DNA from: Microbacterium sp. PM5
GTDB lineage: Bacteria > Actinomycetota > Actinomycetes > Actinomycetales > Microbacteriaceae
DNA: 64,000 nt
Direction of reading: 5' to 3'
NCBI RefSeq assembly: GCF_003293595.1
Contig: NZ_CP022162.1
Coordinates: forward strand, 1,085,737 to 1,149,736
Shown here: positions 54,862 through 62,754 of the stretch, piece by piece
Numbering within the stretch: the stretch's first letter is position 1
Layout of the letters: each line of letters begins with the position of its first letter
Position numbers and translations under genes: made by a program
The notes under the pieces: model-generated
Databases searched by the model: none
What the model was told of the DNA's origin: nothing
Seen by the model: the letters and a program-made list of their open reading frames with translations, nothing else

Positions 54862-55709
54862 GCTCGTCCGGTTCGCGACGTCCGTTCGGTTCTCGACTTC
54901 GGGAAGCCGTCGCCGCGCGCGGACGCCTGTGTGTCGGCATCGACCCCCACGAAGCGCTCCTGCGCGAGTGGGGACTCGGTGTCGACGCCGCCGGCGTCCG
55001 CGAGTTCGGACTGCGGACGGTGGATGCCGCGGCATCCACCGTCGCCGTCGTCAAGCCTCAGGTCTCGTTCTTCGAACGGTTCGGATCGGCCGGCTACGCC
55101 GCCCTCGAGGAGGTGATGGCGGCGGCCCGCGCCGCGGGTCTGCTCGTGATCGCCGACGCCAAGCGGGGCGACATCGGCACGACCATGGACGCCTACGCGG
55201 CCGCCTGGCTCACACCGGGTTCGGCGCTCGAGGCCGATGCGCTCACCGTCAGCCCGTACCTGGGGGTGGGTGCGCTGTCCACCACGTTCTCGTACGCGCT
55301 CGCGCACCAGAAGGGGGTGTTCGTGCTCGCCGCCACCAGCAATCCCGAGGCCTCGGCACTGCAGAGCGCCCTTCGTGGCACGCAGACCGTGGCCGCCACC
55401 GTGGCCGCCGAGGTCGTCGCCGCCGATGCGACCGGCGCCGGCGAGTGGGCATCGCTCGGTCTCGTCGTCGGCGCGACGGTGGATCTTGCCGCGCGCGGGC
55501 TCGGCGCGTTCGAGCGGCCGGTGCCGGTCCTCGCGCCGGGGTTCGGCGCGCAGGGCGCCGAGCCGGCCGACCTCCCGACCATCTTCGGCGATCTCGCCGA
55601 AGCGGTCATCGCGAGCGAGAGCCGCAGCATCCTCTCGGCCGGTCCGAAGGACCTCGCCGCACGCATCGCCGAGCGTGCAGACCTGTACCGTGGAGGATCC
55701 CATGGCTGA
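54858..55709 (+). CDS. pyrF: Orotidine 5'-phosphate decarboxylase, type 2
   Basis: 283 residues. Makes UMP. The actinobacterial type 2 form: [34 protein letters not shown], and the catalytic [15 protein letters not shown] (Asp-Lys pair near residue 97), then [12 protein letters not shown] and [11 protein letters not shown]. It starts within carB (GTGA) and its end overlaps the mIHF-Gmk gene by 8 bp. pyrD and pyrE are not in the window. Confidence 0.96.
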   Translation: MSSSGSRRPFGSRLREAVAARGRLCVGIDPHEALLREWGLGVDAAGVREFGLRTVDAAASTVAVVKPQVSFFERFGSAGYAALEEVMAAARAAGLLVIADAKRGDIGTTMDAYAAAWLTPGSALEADALTVSPYLGVGALSTTFSYALAHQKGVFVLAATSNPEASALQSALRGTQTVAATVAAEVVAADATGAGEWASLGLVVGATVDLAARGLGAFERPVPVLAPGFGAQGAEPADLPTIFGDLAEAVIASESRSILSAGPKDLAARIAERADLYRGGSHG

Positions 55710-56598
55710 TTCCCGCACTCCTCCCGAGGTCGACCGCGTCGCGGCATCCCGTCGCGCGGTCGCCGCCCGACGCGAGCGCGCCGCACTCAAGCACGATGTG
55801 GCGATGCGGGTCATCACGCCGCAGGAGCTGCTGCAGCGCGCGCTCGACGCTCCTGACGCACCCGCGGGCGCGATGCGGATCACGGAGTTCCTGACGGCGC
55901 TGCCGGCGATCGGCGAGGGCAAGCGCGACCGTGTGCTGGCCGAGCTGGAGATCGCGCCCGTCAAGCGGCTCGGGGGACTCGGCACGCGCCAGCGCGCAGC
56001 GCTCACGGCGTGGCTCGACGGCCGGTTCCCTCCCCTCCAGCCCCGCAGCGGCCGCAGCCGGCTCATCGTGCTGGCCGGCCCGACCGCCGTGGGCAAGGGC
56101 ACCGTCGCCGCCTACATCAAGGACCATCACCCCGAGATCCTGCTGTCGGTGTCGGCGACCACGCGCGCACCGCGCCCGGGAGAGGTCGACGGCGAGCACT
56201 ACTTCTTCGTGGACGATGACGGTTTCGACGCCCTCATCGCCGACGACGCCCTCCTCGAGCACGCGACGGTGCACAACGCGTTCCGCTACGGCACGCCGCG
56301 CGCGCCCATCGAGAAGGCGCTGGCGGAGGGGCGCACGGTGCTCCTGGAGATCGACCTGCAGGGTGCCCGCCAGGTGCGCGCTGCCGCTCCGGATGCCACG
56401 CTCGTGTTCCTGACGCCGCCGAGCTGGGACGAGCTGGTCAACCGTCTCGTCGGGCGCGGCACGGAAGGTCCGGAGGAGCGGGCGCGCCGCCTCAAGACGG
56501 CGAAGGTCGAGCTGGCCGCGCAAGGCGAGTTCGATTACCGCGTCGTCAACGACGACGTCGCCCGCGCCGCCGCCGAGATCGCCGCCCTCGCCCGCTGA
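55702..56598 (+). CDS. gmk: mIHF-guanylate kinase fusion
   Basis: 298 residues. Residues about 10-115 resemble the actinobacterial integration host factor m[62 protein letters not shown]. Residues about 120-298 are a complete guanylate kinase (GMP to GDP): P-loop [37 protein letters not shown], and [18 protein letters not shown]. mIHF and gmk are separate neighbouring genes in mycobacteria and streptomycetes; here they share one frame without a stop between them. TGGAGG precedes the ATG and lies in the pyrF end. Confidence 0.92.
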   Translation: MADSRTPPEVDRVAASRRAVAARRERAALKHDVAMRVITPQELLQRALDAPDAPAGAMRITEFLTALPAIGEGKRDRVLAELEIAPVKRLGGLGTRQRAALTAWLDGRFPPLQPRSGRSRLIVLAGPTAVGKGTVAAYIKDHHPEILLSVSATTRAPRPGEVDGEHYFFVDDDGFDALIADDALLEHATVHNAFRYGTPRAPIEKALAEGRTVLLEIDLQGARQVRAAAPDATLVFLTPPSWDELVNRLVGRGTEGPEERARRLKTAKVELAAQGEFDYRVVNDDVARAAAEIAALAR

Positions 56599-56606
56599 GT
56601 CGGCGG

Positions 56607-56667
56607 GTTCATCCGTCCGCAGCCGCCGCCTCGACCACCCCGAAGCGGCGTGTCGGGACGGACGAAC
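56607..56667. repeat. Wide inverted repeat after gmk
   Basis: GTTCATCCGTCC (56607-56618) is the reverse complement of GGACGGACGAAC (56656-56667) apart from one base, with a 37-base loop. It may end the pyr-gmk transcript ahead of the rpoZ promoter. Confidence 0.4.
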
Positions 56668-56718
56668 GGCATTCAGCAACGGCGAACATCGATGAGCTCG
56701 GCGCGGACGCGGCGCTGA

Positions 56719-56724
56719 TAGAAT
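56719..56724 (+). promoter_or_regulatory. -10 box TAGAAT before rpoZ
   Basis: TAGAAT followed by six bases and ATG at 56731, which opens a 33-codon frame that ends inside rpoZ. The rpoZ start itself is 88 bases further on. Confidence 0.5.
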
Positions 56725-56818
56725 GAACGGATGCCGCGGCATCCTGCGGCCACGAGTTCTCCCGCGTGGGCGTTCCCCGCGAGTTTTCCCCACCGCCATT
56801 CGATCCTGGAGGTTCATC

Positions 56819-57073
56819 ATGGCCGGACGTGACAAGGGCATCATCGACCCGCCCATCGACGCGCTGCTCGACAAGGTCGACTCGAAGTACCAGCTGGTTA
56901 TCTACGCGTCCAAGCGCGCACGCCAGATCAACGACTACTACTCCGACCTGCACGAGGGCAACCTCTTCGACAACGTCGGCCCGCTCGTCGATTCGAGCGT
57001 GGAGGACAAGCCCCTCACGATCGCGCTGCACGAGATCCACGAGGACAAGCTGCGCCTGCGCGCGGCGGAGTGA
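56819..57073 (+). CDS. rpoZ: RNA polymerase omega subunit
   Basis: 84 residues. Helps assemble RNA polymerase and couples ppGpp in some bacteria. [31 protein letters not shown] (quoted in part) holds the conserved omega motif, then [25 protein letters not shown] lies five bases before the ATG. The gmk-rpoZ-metK-priA order is conserved in actinobacteria. Confidence 0.95.
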   Translation: MAGRDKGIIDPPIDALLDKVDSKYQLVIYASKRARQINDYYSDLHEGNLFDNVGPLVDSSVEDKPLTIALHEIHEDKLRLRAAE

Positions 57074-57090
57074 TCCCCGCCTGACATCAT

Positions 57091-57159
57091 GACGCCGTAT
57101 GGCGTCGGCATGCCCGTGATCCTGACCGCGACGACGTCGTGTCGGAGATCACGGGCATG
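57091..57159 (+). promoter_or_regulatory. Two adjacent perfect hairpins in the rpoZ-metK gap
   Basis: First, GACGCC-GTAT-GGCGTC (57091-57106). Then CATGCCCGTGATC (57109-57121) pairs perfectly over 13 bp with GATCACGGGCATG (57147-57159). No T-run follows. The block may be a terminator after rpoZ, a processing site, or a regulatory leader of metK. I could not match it to a known SAM riboswitch class. Confidence 0.55.
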
Positions 57160-57191
57160 ATTGTCGAGTACCCCATGTGTCTGGAGCCCCG

Positions 57192-58385
57192 ATGAGCGCG
57201 TTGCGTCTGTTCACGTCCGAGTCCGTCACCGAGGGCCACCCGGACAAGATCTGCGACCAGATCTCCGACTCCGTCCTCGACGCCCTGCTGACGGTCGATC
57301 CCGGCAGTCGCGTCGCGGTGGAGACCCTCGTCACGACCGGCCTCGTCCATGTCGCAGGTGAGGTCCGCACCGACGGTTACGTCGACATCCCCGGCATCGT
57401 TCGCCGTGTCGTGAACCGCATCGGCTACACCTCCAGCGAGACCGGGTTCGACGGCGACTCGTGCGGCGTCACGGTCTCGATCGGTGAGCAGTCGGGAGAC
57501 ATCGCCGCCGGTGTCGACAACGCGATCGAGCACCGGGAGGGTGGCTCGGTCGACCCGATCGACGCGCTCGGCGCGGGAGACCAGGGCATCATGTTCGGCT
57601 ACGCGACGAACGAGACGCCGCAGCTCATGCCGATGGCGATCTGGACGGCCCACCGTCTCGCCGAGCGGCTCACCGACGCCCGACGCTCCGGCGCGCTGGG
57701 GTTCCTCCGCCCCGACGGCAAGACCCAGGTCACGCTCGGCTACGACGGTCACGTGCCCCGCACCGTCGACACGGTCGTCCTCTCGACGCAGCACAACCCC
57801 GACATCTCTCTGGCCGCCCTGCGGGCCGCCGTTCAGGCCGAGGTCATCGACCCGATCCTGGCGACGACGGGCCTCGATGTCTCGAACGTGCGCTACGTCA
57901 TCAACCCCGCGGGCCCGTTCGTGACGGGCGGGCCGAAGGGCGATGCCGGACTGACGGGACGCAAGATCATCATCGACACCTACGGCGGAGCCTCCCGACA
58001 CGGCGGTGGCGCCTTCAGCGGAAAGGATCCCTCCAAGGTCGACCGCTCCGCCGCCTATGCCATGCGCTGGGTGGCGAAGAACGCGGTCGCCGCCGGCCTC
58101 GCCGACCGCCTCGAGGTGCAGGTCGCCTACGCGATCGGGCGCGCGGAACCGGTGGGTCTGTACGTCGAGACCTTCGGCACGGCGCACGTCTCCGACGAGA
58201 AGATCACGTCTGCCATCCGCGACGTCTTCGATCTGCGCCCGCAGGCGATCATCGACGACCTCGACCTGCTCCGGCCGATCTACGCCCAGACCGCCGCGTA
58301 CGGCCATTTCGGCCGCGAACTGCCCGAGTTCACGTGGGAGCGCACCGACCGCGTCGAGGAGCTGCGCGCCGCCTCCGGCCTCTGA
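57192..58385 (+). CDS. metK: S-adenosylmethionine synthase
   Basis: 397 residues. Makes AdoMet from methionine and [41 protein letters not shown], and [21 protein letters not shown] are the three MetK signatures (each partly quoted). CTGGAG lies seven bases before ATG 57192; the in-frame ATG at 57177 would place the start before this site. Confidence 0.97.
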   Translation: MSALRLFTSESVTEGHPDKICDQISDSVLDALLTVDPGSRVAVETLVTTGLVHVAGEVRTDGYVDIPGIVRRVVNRIGYTSSETGFDGDSCGVTVSIGEQSGDIAAGVDNAIEHREGGSVDPIDALGAGDQGIMFGYATNETPQLMPMAIWTAHRLAERLTDARRSGALGFLRPDGKTQVTLGYDGHVPRTVDTVVLSTQHNPDISLAALRAAVQAEVIDPILATTGLDVSNVRYVINPAGPFVTGGPKGDAGLTGRKIIIDTYGGASRHGGGAFSGKDPSKVDRSAAYAMRWVAKNAVAAGLADRLEVQVAYAIGRAEPVGLYVETFGTAHVSDEKITSAIRDVFDLRPQAIIDDLDLLRPIYAQTAAYGHFGRELPEFTWERTDRVEELRAASGL

Positions 58386-58394
58386 GCCGCGTCC

Positions 58395-60401
58395 GTGATC
58401 GTCGTCGCGCGCGTCCTCATCGACTCGCCCCTGCCGCAGCTGGACCGCCTCTTCGACTACGAGGTGCCGCCGGCGCTGGTGGCCGAGGCGGTGCCGGGCG
58501 TGCGTGTGCGTGTACCGCTGCGCACCGCCGGCCGCGTCGTGGACGGCTACCTCGTCGACGTGGTCACGGCGGAGGCGCCCGAGAGGCCGCTCTCGGAGGT
58601 CGACGCGATCGTCTCTCCGGTTCCCGTCCTCACGCCCGAGCTGTACGCGCTCGCACGGCGCGCCGCCGACCGCGCGGCGGGCTCGGCCAGCGACATCCTG
58701 CGGCTCGTCATCCCCAAGCGGATGGTGCGGGCCGAGAAAGCGTGGCTGGCGGCACAGGCACCGGCATCCGCCGACGAGATCGCCCCCTCAGCGACCCCCG
58801 TGTCGGGGGATGCCGAGGACTGGGCCGACACCGTGCTGGCGCCCTACCCGGGGTTGGCCGACGCGATCGCGGCGGGGGAGCGGCTGGCGATCGACGCTCC
58901 ACCGCACCCCAGCGCATCACTGACCGTCGGAGCCTGGGCGGAACTGCTCGCCGCCATCGCCGTCCGTCAGCTGGCGGCCGGTCGCAGCACGGTGGTCGTG
59001 GTGCCCGACCACCGCGACGAGGAGCAGGTGCTCGCCGTGCTGGGCGTGTGGCTGTCCGACGATGCGGTGGTCCGCGACGATGCCCGCCGGTCAGGCCCGG
59101 AACGATATGCCGGGTATCTGCGTCTGCGCTCGTCCCGGGCGTGCATCGTCGTCGGCAACCGGTCGACCGTGTACGCACCGGCGCACGACACCGCCTGCGT
59201 GATCGTCTGGGACGACGGCGACCCGCTGCTCGCCGAGCCGCTCAGCCCCGGCGTCCACGCCCGCGACGCCGCCCTGATCCGTCAGGAGCTGGAAGGCTCG
59301 TCGCTGGTGTTCGCGGGTCACACCCGCACGACCGACATCGAGCGACTGGTGCAGCTGGGGTGGGTGCGGCAGCTGGCGGCGGCACGGCGCACGAGTCCGA
59401 CGGTGGTGCTCTCGGCGACACGGGAGGGCGAGTCGCACGGAGCCCGCGTGCCCTCGAGCGCCTTCGCGGCCGCTCGAGACGGGCTGCGCGAGGGACCCGT
59501 GCTCGTGCAGGTGGCGCGGCCCGGGTACGCCCCGGTGCTCGTGTGCGCCGAGTGTCGCACGCCCGCGCGCTGCCGCCACTGCACGGGCCCGCTGCGCGCC
59601 CGCCGCCCCGGAGCGACACCGGACTGCGGGTGGTGCGGCAGATCGGACCCCACGTGGACATGCGTGCAGTGCGGCGCGGCGAAGCTCCGGATGGCATCGT
59701 CGGGCAGCGAGCGCACCGCCGACGAGCTCGGTCGAGCCTTCCCGAACACGCGGGTCATCGTCGCCGACGGTGCGCATCCCGTCACCGAGGTGGACGCGAC
59801 ACCCGCCCTGGTCATCGCGACGCGCGGCGCCGAACCTCACGCTCGCGGCGGCTACCGGGCCGTCATCCTTCTCGACGGCGATCGCATGCTGCTCGCCGAG
59901 CAGTTGCGCATCGGTGAATCGGCCCTGCGCTGGTGGTCGAACGCGGCGGCCCTCGCGGCACCCGGCGCACCCGTGCACCTGGTCGGCGTCGCGGGTCCCG
60001 TCGCACGCGCGCTCGCGACCTGGACGCAGGCCGCGTACGCCCGTGCCGAGCTGGCCGACCGTGGACCTCTCGCGATGCCGCCGGTGGTGCGTGTCGCCGC
60101 CGTCGAGGGCACACCCGCCGCCGTCGAGGCCGCGCTGACGGAGCTGCGGGTCGCGGTGCCCGCCCTGGGCGCGACCGCCGGCGCCGTCCTCGGCCCCGTG
60201 CCGCTTCCGGACGATCTGGTGCGCGCCCTGGTCCGTTTCGATTACGCGCACGGCAGGAACGTCGCCGACAGCCTCCGTGCCTCTGTCGTCGCCGAGGCCC
60301 TTCGCGGCCGACGGGCTGCTCGACGCAGCCCGGGCCGGAGCGGCTCGGGCAATCGCACTACACTGCGGGTGCGGCTCGACGTCCCCGAACTGGATCTCTG
60401 A
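58395..60401 (+). CDS. priA: PriA-like protein without an intact helicase core
   Basis: 668 residues. Restarts stalled replication in other bacteria. The 3' DNA-binding domain is at the N-terminus (VLIDSPLPQLDRLFDYEVP). Where Walker A (GxTGSGKT) is expected, only SLTVGAWAELLAAI stands, and the DEAH region reads IVWDDGDPLLAEP, so ATP hydrolysis is unlikely. The zinc-binding part keeps eight cysteines as CAEC, CRHC, CGWC and CVQC. This degenerate form is the actinobacterial rule, annotated as probable PriA without ATPase activity. Confidence 0.92.
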   Translation: MIVVARVLIDSPLPQLDRLFDYEVPPALVAEAVPGVRVRVPLRTAGRVVDGYLVDVVTAEAPERPLSEVDAIVSPVPVLTPELYALARRAADRAAGSASDILRLVIPKRMVRAEKAWLAAQAPASADEIAPSATPVSGDAEDWADTVLAPYPGLADAIAAGERLAIDAPPHPSASLTVGAWAELLAAIAVRQLAAGRSTVVVVPDHRDEEQVLAVLGVWLSDDAVVRDDARRSGPERYAGYLRLRSSRACIVVGNRSTVYAPAHDTACVIVWDDGDPLLAEPLSPGVHARDAALIRQELEGSSLVFAGHTRTTDIERLVQLGWVRQLAAARRTSPTVVLSATREGESHGARVPSSAFAAARDGLREGPVLVQVARPGYAPVLVCAECRTPARCRHCTGPLRARRPGATPDCGWCGRSDPTWTCVQCGAAKLRMASSGSERTADELGRAFPNTRVIVADGAHPVTEVDATPALVIATRGAEPHARGGYRAVILLDGDRMLLAEQLRIGESALRWWSNAAALAAPGAPVHLVGVAGPVARALATWTQAAYARAELADRGPLAMPPVVRVAAVEGTPAAVEAALTELRVAVPALGATAGAVLGPVPLPDDLVRALVRFDYAHGRNVADSLRASVVAEALRGRRAARRSPGRSGSGNRTTLRVRLDVPELDL

Positions 60402-60442
60402 CCTCGCCCCGCCACCATCGCCTTCGTCATCCGAGGAACCCC

Positions 60443-61384
60443 ATGCGCATCGTCTTCGCCGGCACGCCGGCGCCCGCCGTCCCGTCCCTGCGGGCGATCG
60501 CGGCATCCGCTCACGAGCTCGTCGGCGTCGTGACCCGATCCGACGCCGCTCTCGGCCGCAAGCGCGTGCTGACGCCGTCTCCGGTCGCCGAGGCCGCCGA
60601 CACCCTCGGCGTTCCGGTCATCAAGGCCGATCGTCTGGATGCCGAGGCCACCGCAGCGATCGACGTACTCGCTCCGGATCTCGGCGTCATCGTCGCCTAC
60701 GGCGGCCTCGTACGCGAACCCCTGCTGTCGCTGCCGCGACACGGCTGGATCAACCTGCACTTCTCGTTGCTGCCGCGCTGGCGCGGCGCCGCCCCCGTGC
60801 AGCACGCGCTGATCGCCGGCGAGCGCACCACGGGCGCGAGCGTCTTCCAGCTGGTCGCCGCGCTCGACGCCGGAGACGTGTTCGGCGACGTTCGTTACGA
60901 CGTGCCGCGCGGCGCGACGGCGGGCGACGTTCTCGCGGATCTCGCGGATGTCGGCGCCGAGCTGCTGGTGCGCGTGACCGACGAGATCGCGGCGGGGACG
61001 GCCCGGGCGGTGCCGCAGGTCGGCACGCCCACGCTCGCCCCGAAGCTGTCGATCGCCGACGGGGCGCTCGACCTCACCGAGAACGCAGAGATCGTGCTCG
61101 ACCGCTTCCGCGGGACCACTCCCGAGCCCGGAGCTCACGTGGGCTTCGCCGGCGGCCGCCTCAAGATCCTCGCCGCCCATCGCGGGCCCGACACCGACCT
61201 GCCGCCGGGGACGCTGAGCCTCTCGGGACGCGACGTGCTGCTGACCGCGGGGGAGGGCACGACCGTCGTGCTAAAGACCGTGCAGCCGTCCGGCAAGGGG
61301 GCGATGGCAGCGGGCGACTGGTGGCGCGGGCTGCGCATCGACGATCCCCGTGTCGATCTGCCCAGCGAGCGGGCGATGTCATGA
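60443..61384 (+). CDS. fmt: Methionyl-tRNA formyltransferase
   Basis: 313 residues. Formylates initiator tRNA. RIVFAGTPAPAVPSLRAI, the formyl-transfer segment LHFSLLPRWRGAAPVQHALIAGERTTG (partly quoted), and the C-terminal Fmt_C domain. CGAGGAA lies seven bases before ATG 60443. Its stop overlaps rsmB by 4 bp. No def gene is adjacent. Confidence 0.96.
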   Translation: MRIVFAGTPAPAVPSLRAIAASAHELVGVVTRSDAALGRKRVLTPSPVAEAADTLGVPVIKADRLDAEATAAIDVLAPDLGVIVAYGGLVREPLLSLPRHGWINLHFSLLPRWRGAAPVQHALIAGERTTGASVFQLVAALDAGDVFGDVRYDVPRGATAGDVLADLADVGAELLVRVTDEIAAGTARAVPQVGTPTLAPKLSIADGALDLTENAEIVLDRFRGTTPEPGAHVGFAGGRLKILAAHRGPDTDLPPGTLSLSGRDVLLTAGEGTTVVLKTVQPSGKGAMAAGDWWRGLRIDDPRVDLPSERAMS

Positions 61385-62739
61385 GCGCGTCACCGCGCTG
61401 GGTCGCGTACGACGTGCTGCGGGCGGTGGACGAGACCGACGCCTACGCCAACCTGCTGCTGCCGCGAGCGCTCGCGCGGGCGGGACTGACCGGGACGGAT
61501 GCCGGCTTGGCGACCGAGCTGACCTACGGGACCCTTCGCCGGCTCGGCACGTATGACGCGATCATCGCGGATGCCGCGCGGCGCCCCGTCGCCGACATCG
61601 ATCCCGCCGTGCGCGACGCCTTGCGCCTGGGCGTCCATCAGCTCGTCGCGATGCGAACACCCGCGCACGCCGCTGTCAACGAAACCGTCCGGCAGGTCCG
61701 CAAGGCCGCCGGCGCACCGGCAGCTGGCTTCGCCAACGCCGTGCTGCGCCGCGTCAGTGAGCGGACGCCGCAGGAGTGGGACGAGCATCTCGCCGCCGCC
61801 GCGCGCTCCGACGACGAGCGACTCGCCGTTCGCTACGCCCACCCCGTCTGGGTGATCCGCGCGTTCCGCCGGGCGCTGGCCGCCGAGGGGCGGGGGGACG
61901 AGCTGGAAGCGCTGCTCGCGGCCGACAACGCCGCGCCCGTCGTCACGCTCGCCGCACTGCCGGGCCTCGCCGATCGCCCCGCCGACGCGACGCCGACGCC
62001 CTACTCGCCGCTCGGGTTCTTCTCCGGCGGCGGCGACCCGGGTGCCCTCGTCGCGGCATCCGGAGGCCGCGTCCGCGTGCAGGACGAGGGCTCGCAGCTG
62101 GCGGCACTCTCGCTCGCGCGCGTGCAGCCGGTCACGGCCGGCGAGCGCTGGCTGGATCTGTGCGCCGCCCCGGGCGGCAAGACGGCGGTCCTCGCCGCTG
62201 AAGCTCTCGCCCACGGCGCCACGTTGGAGGCCAACGAGCTCTCCCCGGCGCGGGCGGGCCTGGTGCGCGACTCGGTCGCCGCGGTCCCGCTGCCGGTGCC
62301 CGTCTCGGAGGAGGACGGCCGCACGCGCGCCGCACACGGGCGCTACGACCGCATCCTGGTCGACGCACCGTGCACCGGTCTCGGAGCCCTCCGACGCCGT
62401 CCCGAAGCCCGCTGGCGCAAGCAGCCCGCCGACGCGCCACAGCTGGCCTCGCTGCAGTCAGAGCTTCTGTCGGCCGCGCTCGCGGCGTTGCGTCCCGGCG
62501 GCGTCGTCGCGTACGTCACCTGCTCGCCGCACCTGGCCGAGACGGCGGCGATCGTCGCCGATGCCCTGCGCACGCACGGCGATGGCGTCGAGGAGCTCGA
62601 CGCGCGCGCGACCGTGGCTGCGATCTCCGAGCACCCGATCGACCTCGCCGCCCCGGCGGACGGATCGGGCCGCGCGCAGCTGTGGCCGCACCGCCACGGC
62701 ACGGACGCCATGTCGATCTCGCTGCTGCGCCGCCGCTGA
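61381..62739 (+). CDS. rsmB: 16S rRNA cytosine-967 methyltransferase
   Basis: 452 residues. N-terminal NusB-like domain (about 1-135), then the methyltransferase core: RWLDLCAAPGGKTAVLA (AdoMet site), DRILVDAPCTGLGALRRRPEARWR (first catalytic Cys) and VAYVTCSPHLAETAA (second Cys). This is the RsmB/Sun family. It overlaps fmt by ATGA and ends 15 bp from the convergent gene. Confidence 0.95.
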   Translation: MSASPRWVAYDVLRAVDETDAYANLLLPRALARAGLTGTDAGLATELTYGTLRRLGTYDAIIADAARRPVADIDPAVRDALRLGVHQLVAMRTPAHAAVNETVRQVRKAAGAPAAGFANAVLRRVSERTPQEWDEHLAAAARSDDERLAVRYAHPVWVIRAFRRALAAEGRGDELEALLAADNAAPVVTLAALPGLADRPADATPTPYSPLGFFSGGGDPGALVAASGGRVRVQDEGSQLAALSLARVQPVTAGERWLDLCAAPGGKTAVLAAEALAHGATLEANELSPARAGLVRDSVAAVPLPVPVSEEDGRTRAAHGRYDRILVDAPCTGLGALRRRPEARWRKQPADAPQLASLQSELLSAALAALRPGGVVAYVTCSPHLAETAAIVADALRTHGDGVEELDARATVAAISEHPIDLAAPADGSGRAQLWPHRHGTDAMSISLLRRR

Positions 62740-62754
62740 GCCCCGCCCCGGTGC

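Noticed and set aside
51373..55035. 1220-codon minus-strand frame opposite carB
   Set aside because: Same cause: an antisense shadow of carB with repetitive low-complexity translation; no start region signal.
57074..57191. SAM riboswitch before metK
   Set aside because: Only 118 bases with two simple stems; none of the conserved SAM-I, SAM-II or SAM-IV cores could be recognised.
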